A stretch of DNA of 64,000 bases from the NCBI GenBank assembly GCA_963978545.1, contig OZ021722.1, positions 111,660,827 through 111,724,826 on the forward strand. The letters run 5' to 3'. The stretch is from Linyphia triangularis. Lineage: Eukaryota; Arthropoda; Arachnida; Araneae; Linyphiidae. Made by a program: the position numbers and the translations under genes. Each line of letters starts with the position of its first letter. Position 1 is the first letter of the stretch. Of this stretch, positions 30,350-40,735 are shown one piece after another. The notes under the pieces are model-generated. The model ran no database searches and was not told where the DNA came from. It worked only from the letters and a program-made list of their open reading frames with translations.

Positions 30350-33300
30350 AGTTACGGCGGAGTCCACAGGGTCTTCAATGGTGAAAACCCGAGAGCTGCA
30401 ATCTTGGTCTCCAACGAAGCTTGGAAGGTTTTTGTGCTACACATGTCAAGGGATATTGTGGCGGTCAGAGTGGAGATGGCAGACCCGGCCTTCATCTTGG
30501 TGTCGGCATACTGTCCTCCCTCCGGCGATTTTGTTGACTTCCTGGCCGAACTCGAAGCGGTCATTGTCAGGTGTGGGCAAACGGCCACGATCATATTGGG
30601 AGACTTAAACGCCAAGTCAAGCTCATGGAGCCCAAGGACCACGGACGGGAGAGGTGCCCTCGTGGAGGAGTTAATTGATGACCATGGGATCATGGTCGTC
30701 AACGACCCGGATAGTAGGCCTACTTACGAAGGGGCGCACGGAAGGAGTTGGGTTGACGTCATGTTCACCTTGAACATGAGAGAGGATGAGGTCAAATCCT
30801 GGGAGGTCACTGACAGAGTTACTCTCAGTGACCACAACAGAATTAACTTCGAGATCAACTCGGCTGGCCCGAGGTCGAAGGCTCGAAGAACGTGCTGGAG
30901 ACTGGAGCAGATCAACTGGATCGCGTTCCGTATGGAACTTGGTGAACTGGTGAGCAAGACCAAGGAAGTTGAAGGGAGCGCCACGTAGACAATCACTTCC
31001 TTGACGGGAGAAGTCTCTAAACTGTGCTTCAAGAATAGGAGAAGCGGCAAAGGTCGATTTAAGTCGGCGGTCTGGTGGACACAAGAGCTCCAAGTCCTCA
31101 GGAGCAGAGTCCGCGCACTCCGAAGGAGGACCCAGGCTGAGAGGGACCCGGCTACCCGGATCGAGCGCAACATCCGCTTTAAAGCGGAAAGAGCCCGATA
31201 TAAGAGGCTGATTGCCTCTACGAAAAGAATTCAGTTCAAGGAATATTTGAATAGCCTGTCTCAATTCAATGCGTTCGGTCCGGTGTACCAAATCGCCAAA
31301 GGAGGCAGAAAGAGAGCTGAGGTCAAGTCCATCAAGCGAGGAGATGGAACTATGACCGCAACCCTGGCGGAAAGTGTTGGAGAGACTCTGCGCTACCACT
31401 TCCAAACCAGCCCATTTCCCGAGGTGGTCATCCCGACTACTACGGGACCTTACGACGAGGACTTCACGATCTTGGAAGTGGAAAACACCATAGCGCAGAT
31501 GAAGCTGAACAAAGCTCCGGGACCAGACGGCCTCACTCTCGGGATCATCCGAGAAGTCTTCGAGGCCGACAGGGACTGGTTCACGGGGCTCTTGAACAAG
31601 TGCTGGAGAAATGGAGAGTTCCCCAGAGAATGGAAGCATGCAACGGTGGTACTTCTGCCCAAGGAGGGAAAGGACCTGGCCAGTCCAACGAGATACAGGC
31701 CGATTTGCCTGCTCCCGGTGTGGGGCAAAGTGCTGGACAAGCTGGCTTGCTCCAGACTGTGTCACTACCTTGAGTCAAACATGCTGCTTCACCCATTCCA
31801 ATTCGGGTTTAGAAGAGGGATGAGCACTACGATGGCCCTAGCCAAGCTCACCTCGGAAATTGAGAGAGCAAAAAGGGAAAAGCTCGTTACATGCGCCGTC
31901 TCACTTGATGTCACTAATGCGTTTAATACCATTAGAGGAGGAGACATCGTCAAGGCGATGGTTGGTTACAGGGTTCCGTCTCGGATAACGAACCTGGTGA
32001 AGAGCTTCCTTTGGGACAGGACTGTGAGCTCGGATGGAGGAGATGGCACCCTTGAGTACAACGTGGGAGTTCCCCAAGGGTCAAGCTTGGGACCCATCTT
32101 GTGGCTGATTATTATCAACAAACTTTTGGATCGAGTCAACCACAGCGACACGACCTGGGTCCAAGTCTTCGCGGATGATATTCTGCTGGTGATGAAGGCT
32201 TCTGCTTCCTATCACTTCACTGCGATGGCTCGACCCTTCATGGATCTGATCGAGAACTGGGCGCTGGACTTTGGGCTCCAGTTCAGCGACCCTAAGTGCA
32301 ATTTTATCATGTTTCCATGCTAGAAGGAGATCACGCATATTCCTGGCATTAAACTCAACGGGAAACGAGTTAAAAATGTGAAAAGCCTGAAGTACCTGGG
32401 AGTTCTCATTGACACGAGACTAACTTGGTCGGAACACCTGCTGGAAGTGAAAAATAAAGCCGAGAAGTTCGGTAATAAGCTTGTAAGATTTACCCGGGCC
32501 ACTTGGGGCGTAAGACCGGAGACAATCAAGACAATGTACCTCGGCGGTACGGAGAAGCTGATACTCTACGGCTGTGAAGTGTGGTTCCGCAACACAGTCC
32601 GTATGAGGAATCAGCTCAATAGTATTCAGCGAGCACACCTGCTCAAGATTACCAAGTGCTGGAAAACCACGTCAACGGACGCACTGCAGGGTGCGTGCCG
32701 GCTGACATAAAAGTGAGATTTGCCCAGACGATGTTCCAGTTTAAGCTGGGACTCGGAACGATTATGCTGGAAGGAAGGGAGGTCGGTGCTGGAGACTGCC
32801 AAATCCGACGAAGTGCTGCACCGGCATTTTGGGAGCTCACTAGGTTCGAGTTTGACCTTAACGGAGAGGACAGGCAGGAGCTGTCAATCTATACTGATGG
32901 CTCCAAAATGGAAGGCCGGGTGGGGTGCGGGTTGGCAAGTTATGTCAACAGCATACTCATCCGGGAGGCCAACTACAGGCTCAACGATGAGGCAACCGTC
33001 TTTGATGCTGAGGCGCTGGCGCTTCATAAGGCGGTTGTCTTGGCGCGCGAACTAGACCGAGGAGAAGCGCATATCTTCTCGGACTCGAGGTCCGCTTTAC
33101 AGGCGCTGAGGAGGGTTTACCCTCAGGATGAGATAACTCTGAAAACGCGCAACGTCCTGCGCAATGAAGGAGCCAATGTCCACTTCCACTGGATCAAGGC
33201 TCACGCCGGACTGGTGGGCAATGAGAGAGCTGACGGTCTAGCAAAAGAGGCCACTAGAAAAGCAGAGATAGAGGAAGTGGTTCCTATTCCTCTGTCTGCT

Positions 33301-33756
33301 GTTAAGAAAGGCTTGAGAGAAGAGTTGATCCGGGACTGGCAGACCCGATGGGAGGAAACCGCCCACGGAATACCGGTCTTCGGGATCTTCTCCATTGTGA
33401 AAGTGAATAGGTGCATGGGAGACTTCTTTGTCAACCAGGTGTTGACGGGACACGGAGTTTTTCCATCGCACCAAAACAGATTGTTTGATAAGAGTGCGCG
33501 CTGTTGGTGTGGGGAGCACGGCTCGGTGCTTCACGTCATCCTTTGGTGTGCGCTCTTCAACGAGATAAGGAGGAAGTTCTTCCCGGCGAGCATTGCCAAC
33601 TTGACCGAGGCGGACTTGGTGAGGAGGAAGACCCTACACCTTGGGATCCGGAAAATCATCGAAGCGGCCATGCTGAGACAAGCGGCCGACCTGGAAGCTG
33701 AAACTGAGGAACCGGATGACGGCGATACAGATGAAGATGAAGTCCGTGTGGCCTGA
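30350..33756 (+). pseudogene. E7 ORF2, 5'-truncated, two nonsense codons and a 10-nt deletion
   Basis: The frame from 30350 reads YGGVHRVFNGENPRAAIL, matching E1. The endonuclease remainder has YCPPSGD, GDLNAKSSSW and SDHNRINF. A TAG stop lies at 30986-30988. The frame then continues through the RT motifs GPDGLTLGI, SLDVTNAFNTI, GVPQGSSLGP and FADDILLV to a second TAG at 32321-32323, where E1 has Gln. Near 32690 ten bases present in E1 are missing between two CAG triplets, shifting the frame. RNase H follows (SIYTDGSKME, VFDAEALAL, IFSDSRSAL, FHWIKAHAGLVGNERADGLAK), then CWCGEHGSVLHVILWC and the stop at 33754-33756. Confidence 0.9.
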
Positions 33757-34150
33757 TCTTCTTTTCATCTGTTTGTACTTGATGTTCTGTCTGTGTTTGT
33801 TGTGTTGTGTTTTGTTTTGACTGTGCTTTGTGTTGTTGTTTTAATAAAGGGCGTCGCCCCTGAGAGAGAAGTTGGCCGCCAACAAGTGGGGTCTCTGTAC
33901 ATCCCAGTGTGGGACCGGTACACAGGCCGTGACGGAGGAGTTGGCGCCCGCGAAGAGTGGATTGAGCGAGCAAGGCGCGGACGGCGTGGTTGAAGGGGAC
34001 ACGGGTGAGCTATCACTGTTTGAACCTAGGTTCATGCGGCTCGAGCCCTACTCTGTGTTGCCTCTCGTGCTTAGTCTGTTTGCCGGCATCGATGAGAAAT
34101 CAGTACTGCACCGAATACCCCACTTTGGGGGGTGGGACGGTAACCTCCGG
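33757..34150 (+). other. E7 3' UTR
   Basis: AATAAA near 33843, GGGCGTCGCCC, and the hairpin GTTGGCCGCCAAC (33871-33883). The terminal hairpin is slightly altered (CCCCACTTTGGGG). Confidence 0.7.
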
Positions 34151-34165
34151 TTACCCTACTGATGA
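34151..34165 (+). repeat. 28S target copy between E7 and F8
   Basis: Perfect TTACCCTACTGATGA. Confidence 0.9.
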
Positions 34166-34519
34166 CCCCCCCAGGGGCTCGCTTCGGTGAGTACGGGTGT
34201 GGCGATCCCGGGGCGCCTGAGCCTCGCAGGAGATGGGGGAGCGGTGGTCAGTCTCCCTAGCTAATTTGGGTGCTCTGCTTATTCCCCGCACTCCTGCGGA
34301 CATCTAAAACGGACCATGCCCCTATCTGAGGGTCACTTTGTAGTGGCTGTCACTGGGGGGCAGCGCGGGGCGGATTGCTTAGATCCCTGCGGGATGATGG
34401 CATTCGCTACTCTCAAGCTGGGCGGGCAATTCTGTCGCTTACGTTGCCGTCTCATGTTCCGACTTCGAATACCCCTAACCTGGGGTGGGACGATAACCTT
34501 CCGGTTACCCTACTGATGA
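34166..34519 (+). mobile_element. F8: 354-bp non-autonomous unit flanked by target copies
   Basis: The 5' part (GGGGCTCGC...GTGAGTACGGG...CCCGGGG) resembles the 5' end of the nested I-like element, including the same stem layout with compensatory bases and a later CCCTAGCT. The 3' end has the terminal hairpins of the RT-site family (CCCCTAACCTGGGG, then GATAACCTTCCGGTTACC) and the target at 34505-34519. No ORF is supported. It looks like a short internally deleted or composite element mobilised by the RT-site machinery. Confidence 0.7.
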
Positions 34520-34726
34520 CCCTTCGGGGACAGCAATTTGAATTTTTATACCTCCTTGTTAGAAATTACGCTGTGCAGGACCTGTGCTCTGCCGCAAATT
34601 GCTGTAGCTTTTGACCGCTTACGCCTCTCGTGTACCCGTCGAGTACCTTGCCGTGGTCGAAGGGCTTCGATTTATCGATCTAAATCTCGACATTTTTATT
34701 TTTTTTCCTACTGTCAGTAGGGTGAG
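34520..34726 (+). promoter_or_regulatory. E9 5' leader with conserved RNA folds
   Basis: ACAGCAATTTG (34530-34540) is perfectly complementary over 11 bp to CAAATTGCTGT (34595-34605). Compared with E2 and E3, a G-C pair has become A-T on both sides. The second fold has the same GTCGAG/CTCGAC stem as E3. Confidence 0.72.
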
Positions 34727-36361
34727 ATGTCTGACTCACGACGGTTGTGGGCGGACAGGACGCTGGAAGACGAGATTGAAGGAAAGCTGGGTGCTATAAA
34801 CTTGTTAAGCGAGACAGAGGAAGGAAGAGGACGTGCCAAAAACTCTAAGAAGAGGTCCAAATCCGCAGTGGTGGACAGGAAAACCTTCTTGAGAGATAGC
34901 GAGGAAGAGCACAGTAAGGCCCCGAAGAAGGGCAAGAGCAAAAAAAAGGCGACGCGAGATCGCCAGGCCTCCACGAGCCCCGCTCAAAGAGGCCCTGCTC
35001 ACATCCTACCCGCCTCGCCAGCGGAAGGTGGCCGCTCGAGTGCTGCCGCAGTCAGCGGCACCATAGACGGCACCGAGGGTGATTCAATCCGCGAGGTTCT
35101 CTCGCCGAATCCCTCCGTCAACCTCCTGGCTGGAGCCATAGCCGGGGTACCGATGGAGGATTCCCAAGTCGAACACCCGACAGACGCCGACAAGAGGTCG
35201 GTGAGGGCCACTGTCGATAGATTTGTTACAAGCCAAGGCAGTAACAAACACTTTAGTACGGACACGCCTGCGCAGGATTCTGTCGAACCTGCTGGACTAA
35301 ACAGTGAGGAAATTCCTTGTGAAACGCACAAGGCGGAGGTGAGCGCGGAACCGGAGGATCTGCTGAAACAGGCGCTGGAGGCCCAGGCGCTCCTTCAAAT
35401 CGCCATCGCCAAAGTGAGCGATGAGGGGATTGCTGCCGAGACGAGAGCTCTCACACAGCAACTCCTCCAAATTTGCATCCAGCAACAACTCCTCATTACC
35501 CGAAATAGAGGAGGGAAGAGCTATGCTGAGGCAGTGAAGAAGCCGCGTGCTAAATCCCGGGGCCGATCGGCTTCCAACCATAGGAACCAACTGGTGAGGA
35601 GCGCACCAAGTAAGAAGGAGTTCGTGGCGGTCGTCTACCCGACCAACCCGGACACTACCTCCGACTCTACTCTCAAATCTATCCAGGCAGAGATGAAACC
35701 AAGTCAACTCTGCTTTGGGGTAGAGAGGGTGAGAAAAATTAAGAACGGCGGCTTGGCGATTGTCACCTCCTCTGACCAGGAGGTTGATAATATCATAAAG
35801 GCCTTCGCCGCCAAGGAGGGATTCAGCGGAAGGTTCACCGCTAATAGGCCTAAGGGAAGGAGACCTAGAGTCATGCTCTACGAAGTTGAAGAGGAAATCG
35901 ACGGTGCTGGCATCATCGACGCCCTCAAAATGAACAACGAGGAACTCCGGGATGCTGAGATTGAGGCCGTGTCCTCTTTCCCGGGACGTAGAGGAGGTAA
36001 GAATTGGGTCATCTCAGTCGACCCAACTACCTTGATATCCATGAAAAAACTCAAAAGAGTTAAACTCTCTTGGAGCAAAATCAGCTGCCGGGAGTACGTT
36101 CGAGCCTCAATTTGCTTCAAATGCAGAAAATACGGGCATTACGCTAAGGAATGCCGAAGTGAAGAAGTGTGCTCCCGATGCAGCAAAGAGGGACACAAGA
36201 AGGAGGAGTGCGTTGAAACTCCAAACTGCAGGAACTGCCTGGACTTCAACGTCAGATATCAAGGCAACAAGGGAACCAACCACGAGCCGGGCTCGAAACA
36301 ATGCAGAATGCATTTTAAGGAGCTCCAGAGTGCAAGAAATAAAACGGACTATGGGGAGTAA
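34727..36361 (+). CDS. E9 ORF1 (gag-like, CCHC zinc-knuckle protein), short-N form
   Basis: 544 aa from ATG 34727 (MSDSRRLWADRTL), aligned with E3 ORF1 from its first residues. The N-terminal half is charged and variable. LLKQALEAQALLQIAIAKV and LLQICIQQQLL precede the conserved block FVAVVYPTNPD with GVERVRKIKNGGLAIVTSS. The knuckles are CFKCRKYGHYAKEC, CSRCSKEGHKKEEC and CRNC...H...C. It ends KTDYGE with an 11-nt overlap with ORF2. It is open throughout and could still give a packaging protein, although its own ORF2 is shifted. Confidence 0.92.
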   Translation: MSDSRRLWADRTLEDEIEGKLGAINLLSETEEGRGRAKNSKKRSKSAVVDRKTFLRDSEEEHSKAPKKGKSKKKATRDRQASTSPAQRGPAHILPASPAEGGRSSAAAVSGTIDGTEGDSIREVLSPNPSVNLLAGAIAGVPMEDSQVEHPTDADKRSVRATVDRFVTSQGSNKHFSTDTPAQDSVEPAGLNSEEIPCETHKAEVSAEPEDLLKQALEAQALLQIAIAKVSDEGIAAETRALTQQLLQICIQQQLLITRNRGGKSYAEAVKKPRAKSRGRSASNHRNQLVRSAPSKKEFVAVVYPTNPDTTSDSTLKSIQAEMKPSQLCFGVERVRKIKNGGLAIVTSSDQEVDNIIKAFAAKEGFSGRFTANRPKGRRPRVMLYEVEEEIDGAGIIDALKMNNEELRDAEIEAVSSFPGRRGGKNWVISVDPTTLISMKKLKRVKLSWSKISCREYVRASICFKCRKYGHYAKECRSEEVCSRCSKEGHKKEECVETPNCRNCLDFNVRYQGNKGTNHEPGSKQCRMHFKELQSARNKTDYGE

Positions 36362-39300
36362 CGAACCCCATAGACCCGTTAAAGGGAGTCACCTCAATGC
36401 AAATGCGCCACGGCGCAACTAGGACACGATGTTCAATCAGTGGGAATCGACTTCGTGTCCATTAACGAACCCTATGTCTACCATGGGGAAATGGTGGGAA
36501 TCGGCGGTGGACTGAGGACTTTTTGCGGAGAGGACCCAAGAGCAGGTATCCTGGTTGCAAACAACTCTTGGAAGGTGGCAAGCATCGCGACAAGCAGGGA
36601 CATTGTTGCGATTAAAATCGAGCAGCAAGGGACAACGCTGGCAATTGTCTCTGCGTACTGCCCACCGTTGGGTGATTTTGCCGACTTTATTGAGAAACTG
36701 GAGGAGACTATCCTCAAGTGTGCGGACCTTCGCACTATCATTCTGGGGGACTTTAATGCGAAGTCGTGCACATGGAGTCCGAGGACTACGGACAGAAGAG
36801 GTGCGCTCATTGAAGAGCTCATTGACGACCTGGACCTAACTCTTGTTAACGACCCCAACAGCAGCCCAACGTACGATGGAGCACATGGGCAAAGCTGGGT
36901 TGATGTTATGCTACTCAAAAACCTGAGCATGGAGGAGATTTCAGAGTGGGAAATCTCGGACCAGGTCACAATGAGCGACCACAATCGAATGGACTTCGTA
37001 CTGATTCCGGCTGGCCCGGCAGTGCGAAGCCATCGTCCCTGCTGGAAAATTGAAAACATCCGATGGCTGGAATTCCGAGCAGACATGAGAGAATGGATTG
37101 CGGGCGCAAATCACGAGGAGGAAGACGTCGAAGAGACCATCGACAAGACGCAAAAGGAGCTGTCCAAACTTTGTGCCAAGCACAGGATAAAGGGCTCCAG
37201 GGGCAGAACCTCTGCAATCTGGTGGACTCAAGAACTGAGAGTGATGAGGAGCCGAGTGCGAGCTCTTAGGAGAAGGGCACAGGCAGAAAGGGACCCACCC
37301 TGTAGGGCGGCGCGTGTGGACGCCTTCAAGAGAGAGAGGGCGAAGTACAAGAGACTTCTCTTGGTCACCAAACGCGAGCAGTTCAGGCGTTACTTGGACC
37401 AAGTGACCACGGGAGGTGCTTTTGGCCCTATCTACCACATCGCAAAGGGAAATTGCAAAAGCCCGGATGTGCAAGGAATCCGTCAGAGGGACGGGACCCT
37501 CACCGACTCAGTGGCAGAGAGCGTGAGGGAGATCTTGCTGCACCACTTTCAAACAGTGGAAGAAGAGGAGACGACGGACCCTAACAGGAGGAACGGACCC
37601 TATGAAGAGGACTTTTCATCTTCAGAAGTGGAGTTCGTCATTGAAAGTATGAATCCCAGCAAAGCCCCGGGACCAGACGGCATAACCCTCGGAATCTTCC
37701 GAGAGCTGTTTTTGGCCAACAGGGACTGGTTCACGGGGACGCTCAATAAGTGCTGGAAGAAGGGATACTTTCCCACAGGCTGGAAACGAGCAAATGTGGT
37801 CCTCATTCCGAAGGACGGAAAGGACCTGACCAACCCTTCGGGTTACCGACCGATCTGTCTTCTCCCAGTCTGGGGAAAGATACTTGACAAACTAACCTGT
37901 GGAAGGTTAAACCACTACATGGAGCAACAGGCACCGCTCCACGACAACCAATTTGGTTTCCGCAAAGGGAGAAATACCGGAATGGCCTTGGCGAAACTTG
38001 TGAACACTGTCGGAGAAGCAAAAATTGAAGGAAAGGTGACCTGCGTGGTCTCTCTGGATGTTCAGAATGCCTTCAACTCCGTCAGAAGCCAAGACATTTT
38101 GAAGCTGCTCAAAAAGAGAGGAACTCCATTTCTGATCTTCCAAATGATCAAAAGCTTTCTCAGTGGTAGAACGATAACTCATGAGAGCTTGACCGAAACC
38201 TTCGACTACAACGTTGGGGTGCCGCAGGGCTCCAGCCTAGGACCCACCCTTTGGCTGCTGATAGCGGATGAGCTTCTCCAAAGGATTACTCACAACGAGG
38301 ACTGCTGGGTCCAGATTTTTGCGGACGACATCCTGTTGGTCCTCAAAGCGACGGCCTCCTATAAATTCACAGCCATGTCCAGCGTACAAATGGGCATCAT
38401 TGAAGACTGGGCACTGGAGTTTGGGCTGCGTTTTAGCAAACCCAAGTCCAGCTTCATGATGTTCCCTAGTCGCAAAGAGATTACCCACATCCCGGGAATC
38501 AAGCTCGGTGGGGAGCGTATCAAGAACGCCAAGACGTTGAAATATCTGGGCATTCTCATAGACCACAGACTCAACTGGAGCAACCACCTCAAAGAGGTTA
38601 AAGAGAAGGCGGTGTGGTTTGGTAATAAACTGCTCCGTTTTTCCCGGGCCACTTGGGGCCTCAAGCCGGAGGTTTTGAAGAGGATGTACCTTGGGGGTAC
38701 GGAGAGGCTTGTCCTCTACGGCTGTGAAATTTGGTTCAAAAACACAGTCCGTATGAGGAACCAGCTCTGCGCAATCCAGAGGCCGGCTCTTCTGAAAGTT
38801 GCCAAGTGTTACAAGTCCACCTCCACGGACGCCCTGCAGGTAATTGCGGGTTGCGTTCCGTTGGACATTAAGGCTTTGTACACGAAAAGGATGTTCGAGT
38901 TGAAGCAGGGCACCTCGCACATCATGCTTAATGGCAGGACCATCAACATAGAAGATTGTCAATACGTCAAGAAGGTGTCCCCAGCTCCCTGGGACCTGAG
39001 ACGTATTGAATTTGACCTGAATAGTGACACCAACAAGGAGTTGTCCATTTTCACGGATGGCTCCAAGATGAGCGATAAAGTGGGAGGAGGACTGGCTTGC
39101 TATGAGAATGGCAGACTTTGCTTTACAGACACATTCAGGCTCAACGACGAAGCAACCGTCTTCAACGCTGAGGCCCTAGCTCTGCTGAGGGCGGTTGCTA
39201 CTGCCCAAAACCTCAACCGAGAGGAAACCCACATCTTCTCGGATTCGAGGTCTGCGCTTCAAGCACTCCGTCGTTTGAGCCCGACAGACGAGATAACGTC

Positions 39301-39898
39301 TAGAACCAGAGCGCTGCTCCGGAGTTCGAGCCTTGACTTCAAATTTCACTGGATCAAGGCTCATGTCGGGCACTTTGGAAATGAGAAAGCCGACGAACTG
39401 GCAAAAGAGGCAACACGCAGAGATGTGGTTGACGTGGACGTCAAAATCCCGCTCTCTGCTATTGAAACCCAGTTGCATGATGATATGATGAGAGACTGGC
39501 AGACCCGTTGGGAAGAAACCGACCATGGGCTGCCGGTTTTTGAGGTATACAGCAGGGTAAACACCCACAGATGCCTGGGAGACATCTTCGTGAACCAAGT
39601 GCTCACTGGTCACGGAGTCTTCCCAGTGCACCAAAACAGGCTCTTTGAAAAATCAAGTTTGTGCTGGTGTGGGGAACATGGCTCTGTTCTCCACATCATG
39701 CTCAGATGTGACCTCTTCAGGGAAATTCGTAGTAAGGTTTTTCCGACAAACCATGCTGGACTGACGATTGGGGACCTGGTTCGGAGAAAAACCCTTCATC
39801 CGGGAATCCGCAAGATTCTTGGAGCAGCCATGCAGAAGCAGACCGAGGCAGCGGCAGAGGAAGCAGCAGCGGGGGAGACGGACGACGGCGACGACTAA
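36351..39898 (+). pseudogene. E9 ORF2, 10-nt deletion near the start
   Basis: ATG 36351 gives MGSNEPHRPVKGSHLNAN, then the frame is lost. Near 36400 ten bases present in E3 are missing between two TGC triplets, which removes the His-Cys of the NANHC endonuclease motif. From 36401 the correct frame is open to 39898 with every later motif: INEPYV, YCPPLGD, GDFNAKSCTW, SDHNRMDF, GPDGITLGI, SLDVQNAFNSV, GVPQGSSLGP, FADDILLV, SIFTDGSKMS, VFNAEALALL, IFSDSRSAL, FHWIKAHVGHFGNEKADELAK and CWCGEHGSVLHIMLRC. An internal ATG at 36440 could restart translation but would omit the first endonuclease strand. Confidence 0.92.
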
Positions 39899-40317
39899 TG
39901 AAGACGAAGTCACTGTAGCGATTTCTTTTCTTCTGTTTCATACTGGACACTGTTTGTCTTGTTTTGTTTTGTCTGTGTTATTGTCTTTGTTGTTTGTATT
40001 TGTGCTGAAATAAAGGGCGTTGCCCAAAAGAGAAAGAGTTGGCGGCCAACAAGTCGGGTCTCCGTACATCCTAGTATGGGACCGGTGCAGAGGCCGTGAT
40101 GGAGGAGTTGGCACTCGCGAGGAGTGGATTGAGCGAGCGAGGCGCGGACGGTGCCGTTGAAGGAGATACGGGTGAGCTATCGCTGGTTGAACCTAGGTTC
40201 ATGCGGCTTGAGCCTTACCCTGCGTTGCATCTCGGGCTTAGACGGTTCCGTTCGCAGCGATGAGAATTCAGTACTTCACCGTATACCCCCGGACGGGGGT
40301 GGGACGGTAACCTCCGG
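39899..40317 (+). other. E9 3' UTR
   Basis: GAAGACGAAGTC after the stop, AATAAA near 40010, GGGCGTTGCCC, the hairpin GTTGGCGGCCAAC (40038-40050), and the terminal hairpins. Confidence 0.7.
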
Positions 40318-40735
40318 TTACCCTACTGATGACGAGTCGTTGCGACAGTAATCCTGCTCAGTACGAGAGGAACCGCAGGTTCGGAACATGTGCTTGGTCG
40401 AGCGACCAGTGGTGCGAAGCTACCATCCGTGGGATTATGACTGAACGCCTCTAAGTCAGAATCCCCTCTGGTCTCCGCAACGATACCGTCCGCACCTTGC
40501 GCGTCGGTGGGCGATTCTAGCCGGGGCGGACTACCCCAGCGACGGGGCCTGTCCGATTTGGAGCTCTCCAGGGGACGCCTAGACTGCGCGTCCCCGGCTC
40601 CGGATCCGAACCCTCTGGGTGTGATGCGCGGGTGCCAACTCGTCCGTAGACGACCTAGGTACTGGTCTGGGTGTTGTACGTATTAAAGCAGCCACCATAC
40701 TGCGATGTATTGAGACTCATCCTCTGACTGGAAGA
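40318..40735 (+). rRNA. 28S rRNA gene, 3' fragment
   Basis: It starts with the target TTACCCTACTGATGA and continues with the conserved 28S 3' region: GTCGTTGCGACAGTAATCC, the sarcin-ricin loop core AGTACGAGAGGAACC, GGTGCGAAGCTACCATC, and GGGATTATGACTGAACGCC. A GC-rich expansion follows at about 40470-40640. The 3' limit is estimated from GTATTGAGACTCATCC. Compared with the usual animal sequence, the stretch after GCAGGTTC is about 8-10 nt shorter, so this copy may be degenerate. The rest of 28S and 18S/5.8S are not in the window. Confidence 0.92.

Larger units (their letters stand above)
30350..34165 (+). mobile_element. E7: 5'-truncated R1-clade element at the RT-type site
   Basis: It starts inside the endonuclease at about ORF2 residue 49 and has a complete 3' UTR and target (34151-34165). 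The protein is closest to E1. Confidence 0.88.
34520..40332 (+). mobile_element. E9: full-length R1-clade retrotransposon joined to 28S
   Basis: 5813 bp, the same subfamily and length as E3. The 5' leader and ORF1 are intact; ORF2 is broken near its start. Its 3' end passes straight into 28S rRNA sequence, so this copy defines the chromosomal insertion site of the whole stack. Confidence 0.93.
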
